Positions 9,602 to 18,247 of a stretch of 64,000 nt of DNA are shown here, piece after piece; position 1 is the first letter of the stretch; each line of letters starts with the position of its first letter. Made by a program: the position numbers and the translations under genes. Origin of the DNA: Dyadobacter sp. LHD-138 (GTDB lineage Bacteria > Bacteroidota > Bacteroidia > Cytophagales > Spirosomataceae); the NCBI RefSeq assembly GCF_030929615.1, contig NZ_JAVFVU010000015.1, forward strand, positions 124,001 to 188,000. The letters run 5' to 3'. The notes beneath the pieces were generated by a model. That model was not told the DNA's origin, searched no databases, and saw only the letters and a program-made list of their open reading frames with translations.

Positions 9602-11095
9602 ATGTTTGATATACTTCTCCAGTCTACCGGCTGGTCACTTTTCATTGGCAGGTTTCATCCCCTGCTGGTCCATTTGCCGATTGGTTTTTTACTGATTGCT
9701 GCACTGCTGGAAACTGGCCGTCGTACGAATAAGGTCAATGTCAACGCTTTGACCATCACTTTTATACTATTATGTTCGGCTATCGGAGCCTCACTTGCGT
9801 GCATTGCCGGATACTTGCTTTCACTGGGTGGCGGGTATGATGCCGTACTGCTCGACAGGCATAAATGGCAAGGGATTGGCGTGGCTGTTTTTGCCTGGAT
9901 AGCCTGGTTTGTGACTCACGACAAATTCCAGAAAAAAATACCGTTCGGCTCTAAAATTTATTTAGGCACATTTGGCATGGCGGTTGTGCTTACAATGACT
10001 GCCGGTCACGACGGCGGCTCTCTGACGCATGGGGAAGGATTTCTTTCCCAATATACGCCCGAACCTTTTCGCACGCTGGCGGGAATGCCGCCGGTCAAAG
10101 TGCCGCTTGAAGAAATTAAGCCTATCGAAAATATAGAACAGGCCCTTGTTTACCAGGATATTGTGCAGCCCATCCTGGAAATGCGCTGTGTGCAATGCCA
10201 CAATGCAAGCAAAAGCAAAGGAGACCTCAGGCTTGACGACATGGCGTTTATCCTGAAAGGCGGCGAAAACGGCCCGGCTTTCGTAGCGGGTAATAGTGCG
10301 GAAAGTGATCTGGTTAAAAGATGCCTGCTTGATGAAAACGATGATCAGCATATGCCTCCCAAGGGAAAGCCACAGCTATCAAACGAACAAGTGGCGCTGT
10401 TGTCCTGGTGGATTGAGCAAGGTGCTCCCGTTGGTAAAAAGGTCAGTGAACTTAAAAAATCTGATGCCGTAAAACCGGCACTGGCTTCGCTGACGGCAGG
10501 TGGCGCAACCAACCAGGAGAAAGCACCTGTCTCACCCGTATTGAGCCTTAAAGTAGACCAGGCTGATGATAAAAAAATAGATGTGCTCCGAAAGGCTGGA
10601 TTGCTTGTTAACCCGCTCTCTCAGGATTTGAATCTACTCGAAGTCAGCGCTGTGAATGCGAAGGGTTTTGATGACCTTCAGGTTCCATTGCTTACGAACT
10701 TATCAGGCCAGATTGTCTTATTAAAACTTGGCGGGACCAAAATCACAGATGCTTCTCTGAAAGAAATTGCCAAATTGAAATATTTGACGAAGCTCTACCT
10801 GGACCGTACGGCTATCTCCGACGCTGGTCTGGCCAGTCTCAAATCGATGCAGTATCTGGAATATCTCAATCTGATTGATACAAAAGTGACTGACAATGGT
10901 CTGAAAAGCATTGCCGCTATGAAAACAATGCGATCGGTTTATGTATGGAAATCAAATGTGACCGACAGCACTGTCAATCAATTAAGTAAGTCCAATCCAC
11001 GCCTTGTCATCAGCAATGGCATTAGCGAATCGGCAGTCGCGCAATTTTTGCAAATTGCAAAAAGTACAGACCAGGATTCAACCAAAGCGCGCTAG
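9602..11095 (+). CDS. DUF2231 membrane domain - cytochrome c - leucine-rich-repeat fusion protein
   Basis: Membrane-anchored haem protein, probably an electron acceptor for the two upstream proteins (inference from operon position). The 497 residues contain an N-terminal DUF2231-type four-helix membrane domain (about 15-145, starting FHPLLVHLPIGFLLIAALLE and including WQGIGVAVFAWIAWF), a Planctomycete-type cytochrome c domain with C196-VQ-C199-H200 followed by SKGDLRLDD and DQHMPPKGKP as likely Met ligand region, and a C-terminal set of short LRRs (about 345-480, repeats of the L..L.L..T.ITDASL type). LRRs of this TxVTDxGL style are common in Planctomycetes. Last gene of locus A; an inverted repeat at 11127-11169 follows. 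Confidence 0.85.
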   Translation: MFDILLQSTGWSLFIGRFHPLLVHLPIGFLLIAALLETGRRTNKVNVNALTITFILLCSAIGASLACIAGYLLSLGGGYDAVLLDRHKWQGIGVAVFAWIAWFVTHDKFQKKIPFGSKIYLGTFGMAVVLTMTAGHDGGSLTHGEGFLSQYTPEPFRTLAGMPPVKVPLEEIKPIENIEQALVYQDIVQPILEMRCVQCHNASKSKGDLRLDDMAFILKGGENGPAFVAGNSAESDLVKRCLLDENDDQHMPPKGKPQLSNEQVALLSWWIEQGAPVGKKVSELKKSDAVKPALASLTAGGATNQEKAPVSPVLSLKVDQADDKKIDVLRKAGLLVNPLSQDLNLLEVSAVNAKGFDDLQVPLLTNLSGQIVLLKLGGTKITDASLKEIAKLKYLTKLYLDRTAISDAGLASLKSMQYLEYLNLIDTKVTDNGLKSIAAMKTMRSVYVWKSNVTDSTVNQLSKSNPRLVISNGISESAVAQFLQIAKSTDQDSTKAR

Positions 11096-11126
11096 CGCTT
11101 CAGTCCGGTATAACCACCTGAATTCA

Positions 11127-11169
11127 GAAAATGGACGGGGCTGTTGTGTAACGCCCTTCGTCCATTTTC
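11127..11169 (+). terminator. Probable terminator after locus A
   Basis: An 11-bp inverted repeat (11127-11137 with 11159-11169) lies 31 nt after the stop of the DUF2231 fusion gene. The 3' arm ends in TTTTCC, so the T-rich tract is part of the stem, as in many AT-rich bidirectional terminators. Confidence 0.6.
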
Positions 11170-11431
11170 CTGCGCCTTGACCTTTGAAATCACGCTATAC
11201 TAGCGATTTATGTACATCAAAAGGATCATATCTCCAAATCTGCTTCCCGGTTACCGCATCGACTGCATAAGCCACCTTTTTTGCAGATGTACTATATCGA
11301 CTGTTTTTAGACTTCCAGTACATGCTGCAAGGTACCGGGTATTCTTACCAGATCTTGTATACAGATTACCGTATTTTATACCAAAATCACTGATTCCCCC
11401 GTCCCCAAGGCTGTATGTCGGTGACTATGTT

Positions 11432-11439
11432 TAGATTTG
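11432..11439 (+). promoter_or_regulatory. -7 box of the AraC-family gene
   Basis: TAGATTTG matches the Bacteroidota -7 consensus TAnnTTTG exactly, 25 nt before the start codon at 11465. No clear TTG -33 element stands 17-23 nt upstream, so the promoter may be weak or activator-dependent. Confidence 0.4.
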
Positions 11440-11464
11440 TACCAGATCCTTATTAAAGAAGCTT

Positions 11465-12370
11465 ATGGACAATGTGCTAAGATTTGACAGTATCCGTGAT
11501 TACAATACGTTTAACAAACAAGAAACGCTACACCCACTGGTCAGCATTGTTGACCTTTCCAAAGCGGATCCAAGGGAGTCACGAAAAATGAGCTATGGTT
11601 TTTATACTGTTTTTTTAAAACAAATACATTGCGGGGATCTCCGATACGGTCTTAACAACTACGATTACGAAGAAGGCACGCTGATTTTTCTGGCACCTGG
11701 CCAGGTGATCGGAGAAAACATCAGGGACAATTATTATCAGCCGCAGGGGATAGCTCTGGTATTTCATCCGGATTTACTTCCGGGAACCGCCCTTGGACGC
11801 CACATGAGCGACTATACTTTCTTTTCCTACGAAGTACGCGAGGCCCTGCACTTATCCGAAAAGGAGCGTCAAATTATTACAGACTGTTTTTCAAAGATAG
11901 AATATGAACTTCAGCAAGGAATCGATAAGCATAGCAGAAAGCTGATCACAGCCAACATCGAGCTTTTTCTTGATTACTGCATCCGTTTCTATGACCGGCA
12001 ATTCATCACCCGTGACAATGCCAACAAGGGCATTCTCGAAAAGCTGGATAACCTTCTCCACGAATATTTCAACTCAGACAAGCCTCAGCTATTAGGTCTT
12101 CCCAATGTCAGGTATTGTGCTGATCAACTACATTTATCAGCCAACTATTTTGGTGATCTGATCAAGAAAGAAACAGGAAAAACGGCTCAGGATTATATCC
12201 AGACGAAAATAATGGACGTCGCAAAAGAAAAAATATTTGACCCGGGAAAGTCTGTCAGCCAAATTGCTTACGAACTGGGTTTCAAATATCCACAACATTT
12301 CAGTCGGTTATTTAAACAGCGCATCGGGCATTCACCCAACGATTACCGTTTACTCCGAGATCCCAATTAA
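11465..12370 (+). CDS. AraC-family transcriptional regulator
   Basis: DNA-binding regulator of 301 residues. The N-terminal half is a cupin-like sensory domain (YEEGTLIFLAPGQVIGE, about 75-90, is the usual arabinose-binding-type motif). The C-terminal half (about 200-300) carries the two AraC helix-turn-helix units: RYCADQLHLSANYFGDLIKKETG and VSQIAYELGFKYPQHFSRLFKQRIGHSPNDYR. It stands alone between the end of locus A and the sigma factor of locus B, both in the same direction, with a terminator behind it, so it is probably an independent unit. Its target is unknown; this subfamily (cupin-type sensor with a long linker) is abundant in Cytophagales and often controls oxidoreductase or efflux genes. 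Confidence 0.93.
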   Translation: MDNVLRFDSIRDYNTFNKQETLHPLVSIVDLSKADPRESRKMSYGFYTVFLKQIHCGDLRYGLNNYDYEEGTLIFLAPGQVIGENIRDNYYQPQGIALVFHPDLLPGTALGRHMSDYTFFSYEVREALHLSEKERQIITDCFSKIEYELQQGIDKHSRKLITANIELFLDYCIRFYDRQFITRDNANKGILEKLDNLLHEYFNSDKPQLLGLPNVRYCADQLHLSANYFGDLIKKETGKTAQDYIQTKIMDVAKEKIFDPGKSVSQIAYELGFKYPQHFSRLFKQRIGHSPNDYRLLRDPN

Positions 12371-12488
12371 CGTGTGACAGTTTTGACGGCGTTGTAAATT
12401 CGATTTCTGAAATAGTTATGCCACGCTTTCGGGGTCGTAACGTGAATGTTTGCCCGAATTTTCCACAATAACATCATCCTTCCGGGAG

Positions 12489-12525
12489 TATCGATAAGTT
12501 TGAACGACTTCATCGATATTTTTTT
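12489..12525 (+). terminator. Intrinsic terminator after the AraC-family gene
   Basis: Hairpin with arms 12489-12499 and 12507-12518 (11 pairs, one bulged C) followed directly by seven T (12519-12525). Confidence 0.75.
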
Positions 12526-12547
12526 GCATCCATACTTTTTTTAACCG

Positions 12548-12588
12548 ACACTTAAAAGATTCGGCCAAACCGACCTATTTGTAAGTGT
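12548..12588. repeat. Nested dyad symmetry upstream of the locus B sigma gene
   Basis: Outer arms 12548-12554 and 12582-12588 (7 bp) enclose an inner 4-bp dyad TCGG-ccaaa-CCGA. It could be an RNA stem-loop or a protein site; chance cannot be excluded. Confidence 0.35.
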
Positions 12589-12801
12589 TGCAAGCCGCTT
12601 CTTCTCAACTTTTTAGGGCAAGACGATGTACGTTTCCCTGGAACACATCTAAAAAACAACCGTTAGGCAGCCCACGCAAAATCAGCCATTGCTTGCAATT
12701 GTAGTAATGTAAGGACAACTCGTCATGAGTATAATTCAGGTCTGTAACGGTTTGGAAAGAAAGTTCTTGTTACTATTCGTTGTCCGTGATCTTTTATTAA
12801 C

Positions 12802-13392
12802 ATGCTACCGTTTTATATGGTTGAGGATTTACAGATATGGCAAAGGTTTGTAGAGGGAGACAGGGCCGCTTTCGAGTATTTAGTCCAAACCCACTATACG
12901 GCTCTTTTTGACTATGGATTGAAATTTACCGCTGACCGGGAAAAGGTAAAAGATCATATCCATGACCTGTTTACAACCCTATGGGACAGACGCAAACATC
13001 TGAGTGAAGTCGACCAGATCAAACCCTATTTGTTAAAAAGCATTCGAAACAGACTTTTTAAAAGTTTTCGCCGGTCTGAAGTTTTGCTGGATATTGACGA
13101 TTATGAGGAACAGGTTTTTCAGGATGAGAGCATGGAAATGCAGATCATTTCGCAAGAATCAGTTCTGGAAAGAGAACGTAAAATTACTTTTGTATTAGGC
13201 CAGCTCACCCGCAGACAAAGAGAGATCATTCACCTCAAATTCTACGAGGATTTATCCAATGAGGAAATAGCGGACATTTTGCTCATTTCGAGAGGCGCCG
13301 TTGCAAATCTGTTGTATCAGACTTTGAAGCTCTTAAAGGAAAAATGGAAATTGCCATTGTATGGTTTTCTTTTCATTTTATTAATTGTCTGA
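12802..13392 (+). CDS. ECF RNA polymerase sigma factor, FecI-like (locus B)
   Basis: Directs RNA polymerase to the promoters of the downstream FecR-SusC-SusD locus when released by the anti-sigma. The 196-residue protein has region 2 (about 25-90: LVQTHYTALFDYGLKFTADREKVKDHIHDLFTTLWDRR, KPYLLKSIRNRLF) and region 4 (about 130-180: LTRRQREIIHLKFYEDLSNEEIADILLISRGAVANLLYQTLKLLKEKW). The chain ends in a hydrophobic tail, PLYGFLFILLIV, beyond region 4. Start Met1 (12802) or Met6 (12817) are both possible. fecR follows 114 nt downstream. Confidence 0.93.
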   Translation: MLPFYMVEDLQIWQRFVEGDRAAFEYLVQTHYTALFDYGLKFTADREKVKDHIHDLFTTLWDRRKHLSEVDQIKPYLLKSIRNRLFKSFRRSEVLLDIDDYEEQVFQDESMEMQIISQESVLERERKITFVLGQLTRRQREIIHLKFYEDLSNEEIADILLISRGAVANLLYQTLKLLKEKWKLPLYGFLFILLIV

Positions 13393-13506
13393 TAAACAGT
13401 TATTTGTAAATTTTGTGAAGAATAATGTAAAAATTTTTATATTTTTTCCATTATCCCTTATGCTTTTGGGGGTTATGTCTCTGTAAGGTTAAATTTTATA
13501 TTTTTC

Positions 13507-14577
13507 ATGAAAAGATTTAACAAGTGTAATCTTCAGGACTTGCTCTTGGATGAAGACTTCAAATTCTGCGTTTGGGAAAACGAGAAGGGAAACAGTCTTT
13601 ACTGGGACGAATTGCTGGCACTTAATCCTGAAGAAGTTTTTACCATGAATCAGGCACGTGAGCTGCTTCTTACCTTAACTCAAAAGACTTCTTCGTTAAC
13701 CCAACAGGAATTGGCCGAAGGTGTGGCAGCCATATTGTCGCATACCATACCGCAAAAAAACAGGTTCAGGATAAGCCGCCAATTTCGCTGGCTTTCTATT
13801 GCCGCGGCGGTATTGCTAATGCTGGGCGTATTTTTCTTTAAATCAAATAACCGATCAGCTGCATATTCTTATAACGAAATCATTGCAACGGCAGCAACGC
13901 CCTTGCATGAAGAAGTGAACGAAACCAAACAGGAAAAACGCGTAACACTACCCGATAGCAGTATCGTCGTTTTATTACCATCCGGTAAAATCAGTTATGC
14001 AAATCCGTTCATTCAAAACAAACGGCGGGAAATATATCTTTCGGGAGATGCTTTTTTTGACATCCGCAAGGACACAGTCAATCCTCTGTTTGTATATGCC
14101 AACGGCCTGCTTACGCGGGTGGTTGGGACCAGCTTTCTGATCAAAACCACGGAGAAGGAAGTGAAAGTTTTGGTTCGTACCGGACGCGTAGCTGTAACAC
14201 CTATGCGGAAGGGGGAAAGGATAGCGCAAAAAGGTGCCGAACTTATGCTAATCCCGAATCAGCAGGCTTTGTTCTCCACGAAAGACCAGGCGATTTTCAA
14301 AACAAATATCGACTTTCCCGATCAGCTTAAAAATATGAAGAAAGACCAGGTATTGTCTTTTGAAAACCGGCCGATCGGTGAAGTTTTTGAATCCCTTGAA
14401 AAAGTTTACGGAATACCATTTGAATATGATCGCACGGTGATGGCAAAATGCTTGCTTCATGTTGAGTTTACCAACGAATCGCTTTTTGCAAAACTTGATA
14501 TTATTACCCAAACAATTGGCGCCAGTTATCGTGTCGTCGATGGTCGGGTAATCGTTTCAGGTAAAGGCTGCAATTAA
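13507..14577 (+). CDS. FecR-family anti-sigma factor (locus B)
   Basis: Inner-membrane anti-sigma/signal transducer between the STN domain of SusC and the ECF sigma factor. The 356 residues have a cytoplasmic N-terminal part (1-95), one membrane segment at about 97-113 (WLSIAAAVLLMLGVFFF), the periplasmic FecR domain (about 145-245: VTLPDSSIVVLLPSGKISY, EIYLSGDAFFDIRKD, RVVGTSFLIKT) and a C-terminal DUF4974 secretin-like domain (about 280-352) ending in GKGCN. The 180-nt gap to susC contains the candidate antisense RNA. Confidence 0.93.
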   Translation: MKRFNKCNLQDLLLDEDFKFCVWENEKGNSLYWDELLALNPEEVFTMNQARELLLTLTQKTSSLTQQELAEGVAAILSHTIPQKNRFRISRQFRWLSIAAAVLLMLGVFFFKSNNRSAAYSYNEIIATAATPLHEEVNETKQEKRVTLPDSSIVVLLPSGKISYANPFIQNKRREIYLSGDAFFDIRKDTVNPLFVYANGLLTRVVGTSFLIKTTEKEVKVLVRTGRVAVTPMRKGERIAQKGAELMLIPNQQALFSTKDQAIFKTNIDFPDQLKNMKKDQVLSFENRPIGEVFESLEKVYGIPFEYDRTVMAKCLLHVEFTNESLFAKLDIITQTIGASYRVVDGRVIVSGKGCN

Positions 14578-14620
14578 TCCATTACAAACCTAACCAGATT
14601 CCTATGATCAGATCTTAATT

Positions 14621-14744
14621 AAAAAAAGGCCGATAACGGTACCAGCGTTATCGACCTCGATTACTCCTCACCATTTTAAGTTGAACTTAAAGGTTTCCGT
14701 TTTCGGGAATCGTGGGAGGGCTTTGTTGCTTGTATACACTAAAA
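14621..14744 (-). ncRNA. Candidate cis-antisense RNA in the leader of susC (locus B)
   Basis: A hairpin (14628-14638 with 14646-14656, 10 of 11 pairs) is followed on the minus strand by seven T (plus 14621-14627). On the same strand TAACTTAG (plus 14751-14758), one base off TAnnTTTG, overlaps the susC start codon. A 7-bp palindrome (14676-14690) lies inside. This is the weakest of the four promoters of this kind, but the terminator is good. Ends are estimates. Confidence 0.35.
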
Positions 14745-14757
14745 CCATTGCTAAGTT

Positions 14758-17700
14758 ATGAAAAAAAATAGTTTACCATTAAAAATTCTGGCAACAGTGA
14801 TCAAGGTTACTTGTATTCCATTCCTTATCTCACTCGTTTTTACCAGCCTTTCGTTTGCTGGTGATGGCTTTGCCCAGGAGCTCCTGAAACGTGAGATCAG
14901 CATTGAAGCAAACGGTCAACCGCTCAAAACCGTGTTGGCCAGCATCGAACAATCGGCCCATGTGAAGTTTTCCTATGTTCCATCCCTTGTAGATAACCAC
15001 AGGGTGAGCATATCGGCTTCAAAGTACACGCTGGATGTGGTTTTGGATAAATTATTAGCCCCCCTGGCTATTCAGTATGCGGTATCCGGAGGACATATCA
15101 TTTTGACCAAAAAACAGGAAGAAGGAAAAACCGAAGAGCTTACGCATGAAGTGGTGGCGCCGACTATTCAGGAAAATACCGCTGAGGAAACAATTACCGG
15201 ACAGGTGCTGATGACGGATTCTAATAATCCTTTGCCTGGTGTAAGCGTCGTGTTAAAAGGTACGACAATTGGCACCACCACCAATGAAAAAGGTAGTTTT
15301 CAGTTGTCTATTCCAGATAACAAGGATGCGGTTTTGGTTTTTAGCTATGTTGGCTACGAAACCCAGGAGCTAAAAATAGGCAGCCAAACGCATGTGGAAA
15401 TTTTATTAAAAGAAGATACCAAGGCGCTTGGGGAAGTGATCGTAGTGGGTTACATGACCCAAAAGAAGGCAGATTTGACGGGATCCATTGCGATGGTTAC
15501 CGCGCGTGAGATTGAGAAAAACAGTTATTCAAATGTCATGCAAGGGCTGCAAGGACGCCTTCCGGGCGTTTACATCACCGGGGACGGTAGTCCGACCGGC
15601 AATGTGAGCGTACAGATACGCGGATTAACTTCCATGCGGTCAGCCCCGCCATTAATAGTCGTGGACGGTTTTCCAACCAACATCAACCTCCGGGACATCA
15701 ACCCTAACGACATTGCTTCCATACAAGTTTTGAAAGATGCCGCTTCGGCGAGTATATATGGCTCAAGAGCGGCCAGCGGGGTGATTCTCATCGAAACAAA
15801 GAAGGGGAAAATAGGTGAAACCAAGATTGCTTACACGGGTTCCATAGGCGTTTCCAGCTTTATGAACAGGGTTCCGATGATGAATACGCAAGAGTTTGGC
15901 CGGGCATTTTGGCAGGCAGCGGTGAACGAAAAACAGGATCCTAACGCAGTGACCCAAATCTATTCTTTCAAATCGCATTTGAACGATAAGGGAAATCCTG
16001 TTTTGGATGAGGTGATTCCCAGGGAATGGCTCAATGCCGAAAAAACCATGAAAGCGGCAGATACGGACTGGTTTGATGCGGGATCGCAGCTGGGACTTCA
16101 AAATAATCATCAGATTACACTGACAAACGGGAATCAGAATGTTCGGAACATGTTTTCTGTAAATTATTACGAAAACCGCGGAACACAGATTCACACCGGG
16201 TTGCGACGTATTTCATTACGCCTGAATTCCGAATACAGTCTGATCAAGAACCGGTTGAGCATCGGAGAAAATATTGCCGTTTCCACGTCAAAAATCAACG
16301 ACCAGAATACCAGCCATTCCTTTTTAACAATGCCTCCGATTATCCCCGTTTACACCACCGACGGAGGCTGGGGAGGAACAGCCTATAGCCTTGGCATGGA
16401 CGATTACAATAATCCCGTACGTATGCTCACGCTCGGCAAGGACAATTTTACGACGACCAATAAAATTATAGGAAGTGTTTACGCCAATCTGAAAATCCTT
16501 AAAAATCTATCCCTGAAAACACAGTTTGGACTGGACTATACCGGAAACAATTACAGGCATATCGAGTTCACCTGGGTTGAAGGCGGGGGAAAAAGGAATA
16601 TCAATAACGGGGTCAGAAGTTATCAGGGACAGGCTATTACGAGCACCTGGACCAACACTTTAAACTATAATTTAAGTCTGAAAAATCATAGTCTTGATTT
16701 TTTGGCCGGAATAGAAACTTCACGGTATACTTTCCAAAATATGGAAGGATTCCGAAGAAAGTTAGAGCTGGAAAATTATGACTATGGCTATTTAAGTTCG
16801 GCCACGGGTACGCAGGAAATATATGGAACAGGAGACGAATACTCGCTGCTGTCCTATTTTTCGAAGTTCAATTATACTTTCAAAGACAAGTACCTGCTTT
16901 CTGCCACCCTGCGTTACGATGGTTCTTCAAAATTTGGGATCAACAACCAGTTTGGTTTTTTTCCGGCCGTATCAGCCGGCTGGCGACTTAGCGATGAAGC
17001 TTTTCTGAAAAATGTTCCTTTTGTTTCTGACCTGAAAATCAGGGCAAGCTGGGGTATGAACGGGAATTCAAACATCCCTACCAACGCCCTGGTCAATTTC
17101 TATGACGCCAGTTATAATGCCACCAGTTATGGACTGGCCGGAAATGAATCAGGAACGCTTTATTCGGGGTATCGCAGACGTCATATCGGAAACCCAAACT
17201 TAAAATGGGAAGCAACCCGGCAGACCAATTTAGGTGTGGACTTTGGAATTTTCGGCTCAAAACTTACGGGATCCATCGACTATTTCTACAAATACACAGA
17301 AGGCATGCTGTATGAGCCTCCTTATCTGGCGGCCATTGGTGAGGGTGGTTATCAGTGGATCAATGCCGCCAACATGACCAACAAAGGTGTGGAACTCATT
17401 CTTACCTACGGGGACAAATTTGACAGTGGATTCGAGTATTCTTTGACGGGAAACATGAGCACGTTCCGGAACAAAGTAGATGATTTGCCCGAGTCGGTAA
17501 AATTTACTTACGGCGGGAACGGACTGGACGACGACATTCTTGGCCGTCCGCTGAACTCTATTTACGGTTTTGTTGCGGACGGTCTGTTTAAATCACAGGA
17601 GGAGGTGAACAGTTCTGCGGAACAACAGGGAAAAGGTCTCGGACGCATTCGCTATAAAGACCTGGATAACGACGGAAAAATAACCTGGGAGCATGACCGG

Positions 17701-18234
17701 ACCTGGATTGGCGTTAGCGATCCTAAGTTTATGTACGGATTAAATATGGATTCTAAATTCAAGAATTTCGACTTCTCCATGTTTTGGCAAGGCATCGCAG
17801 GCAACACGGTTCGCAATGACTGGAAATCGTATAGCGATTTTTGGAATGTATGGACCCAAAGCGGTTTCAACCATCCCAAACGATTATTGGGAGCCTGGAC
17901 GCCGGAGAATTACGATTCAACCATTCCTGCATTATCCCTGTATAATACCAACGACGAGCGCAGAGTCTCCACCTATTTTACGGAATCGGGTTCCTATTTA
18001 AAACTGAGACACATTGAGCTCGGCTACAATCTTCCGGTGCGCGTCATCTCAAAAATTGGCATGAAACAATTCCGGGTTTATCTGAACGCTCAGAATATTG
18101 TCAATCTCAAAAAGTGGTGGGGCGCAAATAAATACACCGGCATCGATCCGGAGAATCCAACAAAAGCAAATGAATATTCCAGTCCGTACGTTCGTCCGCA
18201 AATATTCATGATGGGTATCAATGCTTCATTTTGA
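14758..18234 (+). CDS. SusC/RagA-family TonB-dependent receptor with STN domain (locus B)
   Basis: Outer-membrane importer of 1158 residues. After an N-terminal signal (ends near SFAGDGFAQ) come an STN domain (about 42-112: LKREISIEANGQPLKTVLASIEQSAHVKFSY), a carboxypeptidase-D-like regulatory domain (about 145-220: NPLPGVSVVLKGTTIGTT, FSYVGYETQ), TonB box/plug start LGEVIVVGYMTQKK near 225, plug motif NPNDIASIQVLKDAASASIYGSRAASGV, and the barrel. The STN domain ties it to the FecR/sigma pair directly upstream. The susD partner overlaps or follows within 14 nt. Confidence 0.95.
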   Translation: MKKNSLPLKILATVIKVTCIPFLISLVFTSLSFAGDGFAQELLKREISIEANGQPLKTVLASIEQSAHVKFSYVPSLVDNHRVSISASKYTLDVVLDKLLAPLAIQYAVSGGHIILTKKQEEGKTEELTHEVVAPTIQENTAEETITGQVLMTDSNNPLPGVSVVLKGTTIGTTTNEKGSFQLSIPDNKDAVLVFSYVGYETQELKIGSQTHVEILLKEDTKALGEVIVVGYMTQKKADLTGSIAMVTAREIEKNSYSNVMQGLQGRLPGVYITGDGSPTGNVSVQIRGLTSMRSAPPLIVVDGFPTNINLRDINPNDIASIQVLKDAASASIYGSRAASGVILIETKKGKIGETKIAYTGSIGVSSFMNRVPMMNTQEFGRAFWQAAVNEKQDPNAVTQIYSFKSHLNDKGNPVLDEVIPREWLNAEKTMKAADTDWFDAGSQLGLQNNHQITLTNGNQNVRNMFSVNYYENRGTQIHTGLRRISLRLNSEYSLIKNRLSIGENIAVSTSKINDQNTSHSFLTMPPIIPVYTTDGGWGGTAYSLGMDDYNNPVRMLTLGKDNFTTTNKIIGSVYANLKILKNLSLKTQFGLDYTGNNYRHIEFTWVEGGGKRNINNGVRSYQGQAITSTWTNTLNYNLSLKNHSLDFLAGIETSRYTFQNMEGFRRKLELENYDYGYLSSATGTQEIYGTGDEYSLLSYFSKFNYTFKDKYLLSATLRYDGSSKFGINNQFGFFPAVSAGWRLSDEAFLKNVPFVSDLKIRASWGMNGNSNIPTNALVNFYDASYNATSYGLAGNESGTLYSGYRRRHIGNPNLKWEATRQTNLGVDFGIFGSKLTGSIDYFYKYTEGMLYEPPYLAAIGEGGYQWINAANMTNKGVELILTYGDKFDSGFEYSLTGNMSTFRNKVDDLPESVKFTYGGNGLDDDILGRPLNSIYGFVADGLFKSQEEVNSSAEQQGKGLGRIRYKDLDNDGKITWEHDRTWIGVSDPKFMYGLNMDSKFKNFDFSMFWQGIAGNTVRNDWKSYSDFWNVWTQSGFNHPKRLLGAWTPENYDSTIPALSLYNTNDERRVSTYFTESGSYLKLRHIELGYNLPVRVISKIGMKQFRVYLNAQNIVNLKKWWGANKYTGIDPENPTKANEYSSPYVRPQIFMMGINASF

Positions 18235-18247
18235 CAACAACACAGAT

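Larger units (their letters stand above)
11096..11464. other. Gene-free stretch between locus A and the AraC regulator
   Basis: Holds the inverted repeat 11127-11169 that ends locus A and a -7-like box (11432-11439) just before the AraC gene. A 74-codon open frame at 11210-11434 has no recognisable features and is not called. Confidence 0.6.
12371..12801. other. Gene-free leader between AraC gene and ECF sigma gene
   Basis: Contains the AraC-gene terminator (12489-12525) and a nested dyad at 12548-12588 (ACACTTA...TAAGTGT outside, TCGG...CCGA inside). No coding signal and no exact TAnnTTTG box before the sigma gene were seen; the ECF promoter is likely of another class. Confidence 0.5.

Noticed and set aside
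11210-11434. 74-codon plus-strand frame before the AraC gene
   Set aside because: No recognisable motif, odd composition, and it overlaps the likely AraC promoter.
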